Below, in pieces: positions 36,242 to 45,497 of a stretch of 64,000 nucleotides of DNA. Source of the DNA: Parvibaculaceae bacterium (GTDB lineage Bacteria; Pseudomonadota; Alphaproteobacteria; Parvibaculales; Parvibaculaceae); contig JAHBYJ010000002.1 of the NCBI GenBank assembly GCA_019636015.1, positions 186,001-250,000 on the forward strand. Reading direction: 5' to 3'. How positions within the stretch are numbered: the stretch's first letter is position 1; each line of letters begins with the position of its first letter. Made by a program: the position numbers and the translations under genes. The notes beneath the pieces were generated by a model, which ran no database searches, was not told the DNA's origin, and worked only from the letters and a program-made list of their open reading frames with translations.

Positions 36242-36859
36242 TCAGGCTTCCGCCACGCCCCAGTAATTGAAGCCTGCGATGCGCGGCGTCGACGGCAGAT
36301 ACATGCTCTGGAGATCGGCGATGCGGAAGCCGCCCTCCTCGATCAGCGAGGGCATCCGGCGGTTGAGATTGCAGCCGCCGAAGAGAACCTTCCAGACCGG
36401 GTTCACGCGGTCCTGCCACTTCTTCACACCCTCGTCGGGCGCGGCGCCATGCTCGCAGAAGACGAGCTTGCCGCCCGGCTTAAGCACGCGCTTCATGCCG
36501 TGCAGCGCCGTCACGGGATCGGGAATGGTGCAGAGGCTGAAGGTGCAGAGAACCGTGTCGACGCTTTTATCCTCGAGCGGAATCTGCTCGCCCGGCAATC
36601 CGATGAACTCGACCGGGAAGGTGAGACCCTTCGCGCGCTCGCCCGCGAGCTTCCAGGATTCTTCCGACGGGTCGAGGCCGATGACCTTCGTCACCTTCGA
36701 GGCATCGTAATAGGGAAGATTGAGGCCGGTGCCGATGCCGATTTCAAGCACCGTGCCTTCGGCCATGGGCACGACCTTCCTGCGCTGATAGCGGATCGGC
36801 TTGGTGCCGCAGGCGCAATTGATGATATGCGGCACGATGCGGCGTTCGTAGAAACCCAT
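36242..36859 (-). CDS. Class I SAM-dependent methyltransferase
   Basis: 205 residues. Motif I is VLEIGIGTGLNLPYY (residues about 37-51), acidic motif VIGLDPSEES, and LKPGGKLVFCEHG is motif III. The order resembles METTL7/UbiE-like small-molecule methyltransferases. A GGAGGG seven bases ahead of the ATG serves as ribosome-binding site and comes from a fragment of the palindromic repeat family. First gene of a pair with the sulfotransferase. Confidence 0.85.
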   Translation of the reverse strand: MGFYERRIVPHIINCACGTKPIRYQRRKVVPMAEGTVLEIGIGTGLNLPYYDASKVTKVIGLDPSEESWKLAGERAKGLTFPVEFIGLPGEQIPLEDKSVDTVLCTFSLCTIPDPVTALHGMKRVLKPGGKLVFCEHGAAPDEGVKKWQDRVNPVWKVLFGGCNLNRRMPSLIEEGGFRIADLQSMYLPSTPRIAGFNYWGVAEA

Positions 36860-36860
36860 G

Positions 36861-36877
36861 GGTCCACCCTCCCCTTA
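36861..36877. repeat. Fragment of the 27.6-kb palindrome end, carrying a ribosome-binding site
   Basis: GGTCCACCCTCCCCTTA matches 27571-27586 over 16 bases. On the minus strand it supplies GGAGGG for the methyltransferase. Confidence 0.6.
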
Positions 36878-36908
36878 TTGTTTGGGTGAGTATGACCCTG
36901 CGCCGGGG

Positions 36909-37763
36909 TCAGCGCCACTCCGAAACGCCGAAGCGGAGCAGCCTGTCGCCATCGACGGGACCGATGGTCCGTCCCCGTCCCTTGAAGCCGAGCGCCGCCG
37001 CGGAGAGAAGCCGCCTGTCGCGGAGCGACGAAGCCTGACGGGCGGAAGCCGACAGCGCATCCCAGATCGCCTCCGGTTCGACGAGGCCCGGCGCGCCGGC
37101 GACGACGCGCCCCGCCCAGCCTGCGGCAAGAAGGCGGTCGCGCGGCGCAGCGCCCTTTGGCGGCGCGAAACCGGATGCCGCCGCATCGGCGACAAGCACG
37201 GCGGCGAAGCCTGCATGAGCCGCGCTTTTCGATTGAACGGCTACCTTGTCGAGCGCGCCGCAGCTCGGCATCGCAGCCTGAATGCCGCCAAGCGCCACAC
37301 CGCCCTGAATGCCGGGCCCGAGCGCGCGCGCAAATTCGCCGAGCACCGGCGGCATGTCTGCATCGGCTTTCAATTGAATGCCGGGTTCGAGATGAAGCGC
37401 CGCCGCATCGCCAAGCGCGACGAGAAAGAAATCCGCCTCGCCCGCGGCGCGGCGCATGGCATCGAGCACCACATCGCAGATCGCGCCCGGCAGGGCCGCG
37501 AGCGACGGCGGCAGAGCGCCGCCCTGCATGTCGCGGAACGGCGCTACCGCTTCGAGCGCATGACGCCCGGCGACACCGCGCGGCAGCACATCGCCGCCCT
37601 TGGCGAGAAGCTCCGCATCCTCGATCACGGCACGCGCGAGCGAGCGCGCCATGTCGGTCGCGGCATCGAGCGCATCGCGCGCGCCGGCGCCGCCCGCGGC
37701 AAAGGACAATTTGCCGGGCCAGATCTCGAATGTTTTTTCAGCCTGCAGGGAAGCGGCGTACAT
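36909..37763 (-). CDS. Unknown protein
   Basis: 284 residues from ATG 37763. Ala- and Gly-rich, mixed alpha/beta, no signal peptide or membrane helix. Phrases include FLVALGDAAALHLEPGIQLKADADMPPVLGEF and AGFAAVLVADAAASGFAPPKGAAPRDRLLAAGW. I recognise no family. It starts ten bases after the DUF3574 stop on the same strand, so the two are probably co-transcribed. The minus frame is preferred to the long plus-strand frame because of its natural composition. Confidence 0.6.
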   Translation of the reverse strand: MYAASLQAEKTFEIWPGKLSFAAGGAGARDALDAATDMARSLARAVIEDAELLAKGGDVLPRGVAGRHALEAVAPFRDMQGGALPPSLAALPGAICDVVLDAMRRAAGEADFFLVALGDAAALHLEPGIQLKADADMPPVLGEFARALGPGIQGGVALGGIQAAMPSCGALDKVAVQSKSAAHAGFAAVLVADAAASGFAPPKGAAPRDRLLAAGWAGRVVAGAPGLVEPEAIWDALSASARQASSLRDRRLLSAAALGFKGRGRTIGPVDGDRLLRFGVSEWR

Positions 37764-37773
37764 GGAGGGAAGA

Positions 37774-38175
37774 CTACTCCACGATCCGGACGGACGCATC
37801 CGTGTGGAAGACGGATTTCTGATCGAAACGCCTTTTATAGAGTGACTTGATTTCCGTAATCGCCCTGTCCGTCTCCGCCGTGCCGGGATGCACGATAATG
37901 AGGAGTTTCGTTTTCTCGCGGATGATGGGTGCATCGGCAAGCGACGGATCGCGCCATTGCCCATAAGCATCGATGACGGTGAAGCCGTCCGGAAAACGCA
38001 GCGTCACTTCTTCCGCGAGGAAAGCGCTCCACTCCTCCTCGCTCACCTCGCCGCCCGCATCGAGCGCGAGGCCGAAATAGAGATTGGTCTGCACGGCATC
38101 GTGAGGCTCCGCAAAGGACGGAACTGCGACGACCAGCACGACGAAAAGACAGGCGATGAAAGAAATACGGCGCAA
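37774..38175 (-). CDS. DUF3574 exported protein
   Basis: 133 residues. No ATG is in frame before the signal peptide; the best start is TTG at 38175, six bases after a perfect GGAGGG. The signal peptide is RRISFIACLFVVLVVAVPSFA. The mature part has LYFGLALDAGGEVSEEEWSAFLAEEVT, RFPDGFTVIDAYGQW and REKTKLLIIV, which together mark the DUF3574 family. These are secreted proteins of unknown role. It precedes the unknown 284-residue gene. Confidence 0.78.
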   Translation of the reverse strand: MRRISFIACLFVVLVVAVPSFAEPHDAVQTNLYFGLALDAGGEVSEEEWSAFLAEEVTLRFPDGFTVIDAYGQWRDPSLADAPIIREKTKLLIIVHPGTAETDRAITEIKSLYKRRFDQKSVFHTDASVRIVE

Positions 38176-38280
38176 GAGAAGCCCTCCACTCCCTGCATTG
38201 TTGGCAGAGAGATGGAGGGCTTGTCCAGTGAGGGAGTTGCAATGGCGGACGGGATGGGGGTGCAAATATTGTCGCTGCCC

Positions 38281-38343
38281 CCCAAGTTCGTCATGGCCCG
38301 CCCACCTTGATTTTAAAGGAGGGCGGGCCATGACGAACTTGGG
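38281..38343. repeat. Perfect 23-bp inverted repeat
   Basis: CCCAAGTTCGTCATGGCCCG... (38281-38303) is the exact reverse complement of 38321-38343, with CCTT/AAGG also pairing inside. There is no T run on either side, so it is unlikely to be a simple terminator; it resembles a small mobile palindrome. The 211-bp gap 38176-38386 holds nothing else that I recognise. Confidence 0.85.
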
Positions 38344-38386
38344 TTTGGAAACTACCTGAACGAGAGCCGGCAAGACGCCGCAAACG

Positions 38387-38710
38387 CTACGCCGCTTCGC
38401 GGATCGCGATGTCGGAGAGGCGGAGCCGCAATCCGTCGAGTTCTTCCGACATGATGAGCTGGCAGGACAGGCGCGACCACTCGCCGCCGTAATTCTGGTC
38501 GAGCTGGTCGAGTTCGTCCTCGCGCGGCGCGTGAAGCTTCGCCGCCCATTCGGGATCGACTTCCACCTGGCATGTGCCGCAGGCACAGGCGCCGCCGCAT
38601 TCGGCGACGATGGGGAACCCGTAATCGCGGATGATCTCCATCACCCGCCAGCCTTCCACGGCCTCGAGCTCATGCTCGCGGCCCTTGCCGTCCACAAGGA
38701 TGATACGCAT
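38387..38710 (-). CDS. [2Fe-2S] ferredoxin, adrenodoxin type
   Basis: 107 residues. Cluster cysteines are in ECGGACACGTC (C-x5-C-x2-C) with the fourth in LSCQ, spacing typical of adrenodoxin/putidaredoxin-type ferredoxins that feed P450s or Rieske oxygenases. It follows by 26 bp the gene of a flavin reductase on the same strand, so the two are likely redox partners. Confidence 0.92.
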   Translation of the reverse strand: MRIILVDGKGREHELEAVEGWRVMEIIRDYGFPIVAECGGACACGTCQVEVDPEWAAKLHAPREDELDQLDQNYGGEWSRLSCQLIMSEELDGLRLRLSDIAIREAA

Positions 38711-38736
38711 TACAAACTCCAGGAGTGCTGAGAACG

Positions 38737-39804
<1,068 letters not shown>

Positions 39805-39990
39805 TTAACATTGAAAATTTGTGGTTATAGGTATTTCACAACCATTGACGCCTATATAGGTTGCCCCTGCCGCTGCGCCAAGCAAAAAATCGTGCCGATT
39901 GACCGTGACAAACCGGGCGCGATGCCTATCTTACGCTGCGAATGCGGCGGCGCAGCATGACCGCATGCCGCACCAGCCCGGAGGCTCCCA

Positions 39991-40302
39991 ATGGTCAAAT
40001 GCAGCACGATGGCGGAAGTCCGCCGGGAGATCGACCGGATCGACCGCGAACTGGTCACGCTGCTGGCCGAGCGGCAGACCTATATCGAGCAGGCCGGCGT
40101 GATCAAGGGCGAACGCACCGCCGTGCGCGACGAGGCGCGGATCGAGGATGTGGTGCGCAAAGTGCTCGCGGAGGCGGACCGGGCGGGCCTCAGCCGGGCG
40201 ATCGCGGAACCGCTCTGGCGGCTCCTGATCGAGAAGTCGATCGAACATGAGTTCGACGTGTTCGACGCCCGCCCGAAGAAGAATGTCAGTTCGGCTTCAT
40301 GA
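39991..40302 (+). CDS. Chorismate mutase type II (AroQ)
   Basis: 103 residues. A compact all-helix AroQ fold with VRREIDRIDRELVTLLAERQTYIEQAG, the active-site Arg/Lys/Arg pattern and RAIAEPLWRLLIEKSIEHE. It converts chorismate to prephenate; PchB-like isochorismate-pyruvate lyases have a similar fold and cannot be excluded. GGAGG lies ahead of the ATG. Its 3' end overlaps the convergent GST gene by 17 bp. The 213-bp gap to the FNR gene is AT-richer and has no clear motif. Confidence 0.88.
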   Translation: MVKCSTMAEVRREIDRIDRELVTLLAERQTYIEQAGVIKGERTAVRDEARIEDVVRKVLAEADRAGLSRAIAEPLWRLLIEKSIEHEFDVFDARPKKNVSSAS

Positions 40303-40915
40303 GCGCCATTTCCTCGGCAGCGGCGCGGGCGACGGCAGGACGGGCGGCGAGCCCCTCGTAATAGGTCTGAAGCGACGGCCAGCGGCCAAGATCGATGCCG
40401 AAGAACGGGCATAGCGACAGCACGAAAAACGCATAGGCATCGGCCACCGTGAAGCGGTTGCCGATGAGGAACGCCTTCCCCTTCACGGCTTCCGCCAGCA
40501 CGGCGAACTTGACCGGCGCCACCTCGTCCCGCGCAAAGGCCTTGGCCTCTGCCGGGGCGAAGGGATTGAAAATCTGCGCCAGCACTTTCTGGTGGAGCTC
40601 CGAGCCGATGAAATTCAGCAGTTCCTGAAGCCTGTACCGCTCCATGGTGCCATAGGCCGGCGCGAGCCCCGCTTCCGGCGCGAGGTCGGCGACATATTGG
40701 AGGACGGCGGCGTTCTCCGTCAGGATCTCGCCATTGTCGAGCCGGAGCGCCGGCACCTGGCCCTTCGGGTTGATGGCGTAATAGTCCGACCCGTCTTCGA
40801 GGGTCTTGCTGGCAAGCGTGACGCGGTGAAACGAGGCATCGTCGCCCTTCCCCATCTCGTAAAGCGCGATGCGCGTGGCGATGGAACAGGCCATCGGCGC
40901 GAAATAAAGCTCCAT
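40286..40915 (-). CDS. Glutathione S-transferase
   Basis: 209 residues. The thioredoxin-like N-terminal domain has the start ELYFAPMACSIATRIALYE (catalytic Ser/Cys region), cis-proline in GQVPAL and the glutathione-binding TENAAVLQYVADL. The C-terminal helical domain has FLIGNRFTVADAYAF (N-capping box). The beta-type Cys10 appears in MACS. It probably detoxifies electrophiles. It is divergent from a TetR gene with shared operator-like repeats, so its expression is likely induced by the TetR ligand. Confidence 0.92.
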   Translation of the reverse strand: MELYFAPMACSIATRIALYEMGKGDDASFHRVTLASKTLEDGSDYYAINPKGQVPALRLDNGEILTENAAVLQYVADLAPEAGLAPAYGTMERYRLQELLNFIGSELHQKVLAQIFNPFAPAEAKAFARDEVAPVKFAVLAEAVKGKAFLIGNRFTVADAYAFFVLSLCPFFGIDLGRWPSLQTYYEGLAARPAVARAAAEEMALMKPN

Positions 40916-40935
40916 GGGTTTTCCTCCCGGCTGGA

Positions 40936-41006
40936 TTTTTGTACCGATCCGAACAATAATGAGCGCCGGACGCCCGTCAATGATTTTTTGCGAATTGGTA
41001 CAAAAA
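40936..41006. promoter_or_regulatory. Inverted half-sites in the GST/TetR divergent promoter
   Basis: TTTTTGTACC (40936-40945) and GGTACAAAAA (40997-41006) are exact inverted copies in the 90-bp gap between the GST and TetR genes. The second reaches the TetR start codon. They are probably operators for the adjacent TetR protein on the two promoters. Confidence 0.6.
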
Positions 41007-41605
41007 TGACGAAAAGCCCGCGCGGAAGGCCCCGCGCCTATGACCCCGAAAGGGCCCTAACCCGGGCCATGGAGACATTCTGGGCGGCGGGCTTTACCGG
41101 CACCTCGCTCGACGACCTCGCTGCCGCGACGGGCATGAACCGGCCGAGCCTCTATGCGGCCTTCGGCGACAAGAAGTCGATCTATCTGAAAAGCCTCGAC
41201 CTCTATACGGAGAGCCTGCGCGAGGCGCTGCGCGGCATCATCCAGGCGGACGTGGCCCTCGCCGACGGGCTCGCCGCCTTCTACCGGGGCGGCATCGAAC
41301 TCTATATGTCGGGCGAGAAGGGCCCGCGCGGCTGCTTCGTCTCCTGCACCGCGCCGGCGGAAGCGGCGGTGGATGACGACATCAAGGCGGCGCTGAGCGG
41401 CGTGCTGGGAGAAATCGACCGCGGCCTCGAACTGCTCTACAGGCAGGCGCAGAAGCGCGGCGAGATATCAAGGGAGGCCGATGCGGCGGCGCTGGCGAGG
41501 CTCGCAGGCGCGGTGCTGCACAGCCTTGCGCTGCGCGCCCGCGCAGGCGCGAGCCGCGCCGAACTTCAGGCGATCGCGCTCGAGGCGGCGAAAACGATCC
41601 GGTGA
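41006..41605 (+). CDS. TetR-family transcription regulator
   Basis: 199 residues from ATG 41006. The N-terminal helix-turn-helix reads RAMETFWAAGFTGTSLDDLAAATGMNRPSLYAAFGDKKSIY (about 15-55). The C-terminal ligand domain includes GPRGCFVSCTAPAEAAVDDDIK, typical of the TetR_C subgroup that regulates oxidoreductases or GSTs. It is divergent from the GST gene; repression of both is likely. Confidence 0.92.
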   Translation: MTKSPRGRPRAYDPERALTRAMETFWAAGFTGTSLDDLAAATGMNRPSLYAAFGDKKSIYLKSLDLYTESLREALRGIIQADVALADGLAAFYRGGIELYMSGEKGPRGCFVSCTAPAEAAVDDDIKAALSGVLGEIDRGLELLYRQAQKRGEISREADAAALARLAGAVLHSLALRARAGASRAELQAIALEAAKTIR

Positions 41606-41623
41606 GAGAAGGAAAACCCGTTC

Positions 41624-42025
<402 letters not shown>

Positions 42026-42164
42026 TCATTTCTTTTCAACCCCTCAATGCCCAGAGGGACTTTTTCACGCAGGGGCCGCCGCCCGGCTCCCCTCTCTCCC
42101 CGTTGTCCCCCTGTCACCGGCATCGCATAGTCTGACGCCGGAGAACGTAGCGGGAGGGCGGAAA

Positions 42165-43688
42165 ATGGCGGACAGGCTCAATATTCTCTTCATCACGGCG
42201 GACCAGTGGCGCGGCGAATGCCTGTCGGCCCGCGGCCACCCCATGGTGAAGACGCCGAACCTCGACGCGCTGGCGGCCGACGGCGTGCTCTTCCAGCGGC
42301 ACTACGCAAATGCGGTGCCCTGCGGCCCCTCCCGCGCCTCGCTCCATACCGGCATGTATCTGCAGAACCACCGCTCCGGCACCAATGGCACGCCGCTCGA
42401 TGCTCGTCATACGAACTGGGCGAAGGAGGCGGGCCGCCTCGGCTATGACCCGGTGCTTTTCGGCTATACCGACACGAGCCAGGACCCGCGCGAGGAAGAC
42501 CCGGAAAGCCCCTGGCTGCAAACCTATGAAGGGCCGCTGCCCGGCATCCGCCCTGTTGCCATGATGGGCACCTGGCCGACGCCCTGGACCGACTGGCTCG
42601 CCGCGAACGGCTATGAGGTGCCGGCGGACATCCGCTACGCCTATGGCGAGCGCGCGCCGGGGCCTGAATATGAAGACGGGGCGGCGGTGCCCCGCCCGCT
42701 CGTCTATCCGAAGGAGGTGGACGACACGAATTTCCTGACCGACCGCGTGATCGACTATATCGGCGAGAGCGACCGGCCTTTCATCGCCCATCTCTCGCTG
42801 CTCCGCCCGCACCCGCCCTTCGTCGCGCCTGAACCCTTCAACGCCATGTACGACCCGGCGGCGGTGCCGGGCTTTGCGCGGAAGGAGAGCCACGAGGCAG
42901 AAGCGGCGCAGCACCCCTGGCTCGAACACCAGCTTGGCCGCAAGCTCTTCCGCGCGCCGGCGGACGAGAAAAAGCTCCGCAGGCTGAAGGCCGTCTATTA
43001 CGGCCTCATGTCGGAAGTGGACGAGGCGCTGGGCCGGCTCTTCGCCTTCCTCAAGGAAAGCGGGCGCTGGGACAACACGCTCATCATCTTCACCTCGGAT
43101 CACGGCGAGCAGATGGGCGACCACTGGCTGCTCGGCAAATGCGGCTATTTCGACGCCTCCTACCACATCCCGCTCATCATCCGCGATCCGCGCCGCGCGG
43201 CGGACCGGGCCCGCGGCCGCGTGGTGACGCGCTTCACCGAGAATGTCGACATCATGCCGACCATGCTCGACCTGATCGGCGCGGAAATCCCCGTGCAATG
43301 CGACGGCGCCTCGCTCCGCCCCTTCCTTGAAGGACGGGAGCCCGCGACATGGCGGAAGGAAGCGCATTGGGAGTTCGACTTCCGCGACCCCGCCGACGAC
43401 AGCGCGGAGAAGCGTCTCGGCCTCACCCTGCATCAATGCACGATGAACATCATCCGCGACGAGAAATACAAATATGTCCACTTCACGAAACTGCCGCCGC
43501 TCTTCTTCGACCTCGAGAAAGACCCCGGCGAATTCGTGAACCGCGCGACCGACCCCGCCTATCTGCCGCTGGTGCTGGACTACGCCCAGCGCCTCCTCTC
43601 ATGGCGCATGAACCACGACGAACAGACCCTGACCCATATCGCGCTGACGGATGACGGCCCGGTGGAGCGGCGGGCGGCGAGGTATTAG
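42165..43688 (+). CDS. Sulfatase-superfamily hydrolase, arylsulfatase or phosphonate monoester hydrolase type
   Basis: 507 residues. The metal-site start is NILFITADQWRGECLSARGHP, the formylglycine motif is C53-G-P-S-R57 followed by ASLHTGMYLQNHRS, and the second metal set is IIFTSDHGEQMGDH. The motif is C-x-P-x-R, so the Cys can be converted to formylglycine. The TPLDARHTN segment and the overall length fit the phosphonate monoester hydrolase branch, which also cleaves sulfate esters. No signal peptide, so cytoplasmic. GGGAGG lies upstream. Confidence 0.9.
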   Translation: MADRLNILFITADQWRGECLSARGHPMVKTPNLDALAADGVLFQRHYANAVPCGPSRASLHTGMYLQNHRSGTNGTPLDARHTNWAKEAGRLGYDPVLFGYTDTSQDPREEDPESPWLQTYEGPLPGIRPVAMMGTWPTPWTDWLAANGYEVPADIRYAYGERAPGPEYEDGAAVPRPLVYPKEVDDTNFLTDRVIDYIGESDRPFIAHLSLLRPHPPFVAPEPFNAMYDPAAVPGFARKESHEAEAAQHPWLEHQLGRKLFRAPADEKKLRRLKAVYYGLMSEVDEALGRLFAFLKESGRWDNTLIIFTSDHGEQMGDHWLLGKCGYFDASYHIPLIIRDPRRAADRARGRVVTRFTENVDIMPTMLDLIGAEIPVQCDGASLRPFLEGREPATWRKEAHWEFDFRDPADDSAEKRLGLTLHQCTMNIIRDEKYKYVHFTKLPPLFFDLEKDPGEFVNRATDPAYLPLVLDYAQRLLSWRMNHDEQTLTHIALTDDGPVERRAARY

Positions 43689-43757
43689 GCAGATGCGGGT
43701 TTGTTTGCAGAGAATCCGCTCAGAAAACTCAAAGCAAAATCTTTCTGCTATTTAGAA

Positions 43758-45272
43758 TTACGCACCGCTTTCAACAAAATCAGCAACCGCCTCCAAAGCC
43801 AAAATCCCAATATTATCTAGGCTACCGCTCAACATCGTTGGATAGAATCGCTCATCCGAATATTCGATTCCTAAACCAACAATAGAATCCACTACCTTTG
43901 ACACACCAATCCAGTTCACGGCTTGAGAAAGGTGGTCTGAAAGAAATCCACCGTCACTTTCCGAAAGAGTGGAGTCATCTACCGGCGCCCCATCGGAAAG
44001 CACCAAAATCATCCTCTTCTTTGCATCAATTTTTTGAATTCGCTCGACCGCCCAAAGCAGCGCCTCACCATCAATATTCTCTTTAAGCAGCCCCTCTCGA
44101 AGCATCAGCGCAAAAGACGGTTCAGACTTGCGAAGACTTTCCCCTGCCTCCTTGTAAACAATGTGCCGTAGGTCATTCAAACGGCCTGGCTGTTTGGGCT
44201 TACCTTTCGAAACCCACAACTCTCTCGATTGCCCGCCTTTCCAAGTCCGCGTAGTGAAACCAAGCACCTCGGTACTCACGCCGCACTGTTCTAAATTCTG
44301 AACAACAAGAGATGTCCAAGCGGCGGTGTACCGAATTTTTGAGCCGCGCATTGAGCCCGAATTGTCTATAAGAATGCAAACGCAAAGATCATTTCGTCCG
44401 ACACGCAACTCAATCCGCTTTCGCAAGCGAGATAGTGTGTTTCGATTTTCCTCGGAGAGGGGATCGATATCCATTGTCAAATACGCATGTAGCTTAGCGA
44501 TCTCCGAAGGACTAGCTAACTCTTCCGCTCGAATGATTTCGTCATATCTTTTCGTAAAAGCATAGTACTCTGAACGGTCTACACTCGAAGATACTTTGAC
44601 CTTCCCTTTCGGCAGCAGCTCAGGAACATCTGTCGACCGCACCGTCAAGCGGGGATGAGTTTTCATCTTGACAAGAGTCGCCCGTCTTTTCGAGCGGACT
44701 ACGCTCGGTGCATCTTCTTTACGTGAAAGCGCGTCTACAGCTGCAGCTTGTATAGAGGCAAGACTGTCAAGCCGGGCCTTTATAGAAACAGCAAGGTCTG
44801 CAATTGCGCTTCCAACTGCCGGATCTTTGAGATCTGAAAATCGATAGCGCCGCCAATCTGCCCAATTCCGCTCTCGAATTACTTTCGCAATTGGATCGTC
44901 AGCACTTTCAGTGATTTTTTCGACCACATCACATGACACATAATAAATGGGCAAAATGAGGTCTTTGCTGCCAAGGGTCTTCTCACGCTCTTCAAAGGCT
45001 TCAAATTCATCCCTGCACGCGGGGCTATTGAAATAGCTCGGGGTAACGATTGGGATTAGGAACGACGCGCTATCGACCGATTCTTTGATTCTTTCCTTCC
45101 ACAGCTGACCCCATTTTATATCGTTGCGGTCTTGGAAGATCGGAAACGACCCGCCGGTTTGAAGCTCGACTTCACCCTGCAGTCTCTTTCTGAGCTCTGA
45201 GAGCCGCCCATACTCATGCTCATCAACAGCCCTGACATAACTAAAAAAAGCAATCGGGTTTGTTATTTTCAT
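43758..45272 (-). CDS. TIR domain fused to a CobT-type VWA domain
   Basis: 504 residues. Residues 7-160 form a TIR domain: box-1-like AFFSYVR (8-14), IFQDRNDIKWGQLWKERIKES (45-65), SFLIPIVTPSYFNSPAC (70-86) and candidate catalytic Glu89 in CRDEFE. Residues about 230-500 match the C-terminal half of cobaltochelatase subunit CobT: YDEIIRAEELASPSEI, the MIDAS LIDNSGSMRG (D303, S305, S307), EVLGFTTRTWKGGQSRE, PGRLNDLRHIVYK, LREGLLKENIDGEALLWA and ISDGAPVDDSTLS-like LSDGAPVDDSTLS. No CobS or cobalamin gene is nearby. Base composition is much AT-richer than its neighbours, implying transfer. Bacterial TIRs are often NADases in phage defence, so an immunity role is inferred. Confidence 0.9.
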   Translation of the reverse strand: MKITNPIAFFSYVRAVDEHEYGRLSELRKRLQGEVELQTGGSFPIFQDRNDIKWGQLWKERIKESVDSASFLIPIVTPSYFNSPACRDEFEAFEEREKTLGSKDLILPIYYVSCDVVEKITESADDPIAKVIRERNWADWRRYRFSDLKDPAVGSAIADLAVSIKARLDSLASIQAAAVDALSRKEDAPSVVRSKRRATLVKMKTHPRLTVRSTDVPELLPKGKVKVSSSVDRSEYYAFTKRYDEIIRAEELASPSEIAKLHAYLTMDIDPLSEENRNTLSRLRKRIELRVGRNDLCVCILIDNSGSMRGSKIRYTAAWTSLVVQNLEQCGVSTEVLGFTTRTWKGGQSRELWVSKGKPKQPGRLNDLRHIVYKEAGESLRKSEPSFALMLREGLLKENIDGEALLWAVERIQKIDAKKRMILVLSDGAPVDDSTLSESDGGFLSDHLSQAVNWIGVSKVVDSIVGLGIEYSDERFYPTMLSGSLDNIGILALEAVADFVESGA

Positions 45273-45435
45273 AGCAAAGCTCGATCAATAATTTCTCTGT
45301 CCATAACCCCAACTTTTACCGAAAGATGGCTTGAATTGTAATTCCAATCACACAGGACGCTTGCCTCTTCTTTGCCCTCACTCCCCTAAGAAACTTGCCA
45401 AAGAACCAGCTGGAAGCACTCTTATGACCGAAAGG

Positions 45436-45493
45436 CCCCTCACCCTTCCCACCTTCGGTGGGCCCCTTCCCTCTCCCCAACGGGGAAAGGGAG
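45436..45493. repeat. Intergenic palindromes preceding the LhgO-like gene
   Basis: Two stems lie side by side: CCCACC-TTC-GGTGGG (45448-45462) and CCCTCTCCCC-AA-CGGGGAAAGGG. The GGGAG of the last arm serves as ribosome-binding site for the gene starting at 45498. The AT-rich remainder of the gap from 45273 holds no gene. Confidence 0.65.
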
Positions 45494-45497
45494 AAAG

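Noticed and set aside
36858..37850. 330-codon open frame on the plus strand opposite the 284-residue unknown gene
   Set aside because: Arg/His/Ala-rich composition without hydrophobic pattern; the minus-strand frame has ordinary protein composition and is in an operon-like position.
44461..45272. CRISPR array, tRNA or rRNA in the AT-rich segments
   Set aside because: No regularly spaced repeats and no cloverleaf or rRNA signatures were seen in the AT-rich parts or elsewhere in the window.
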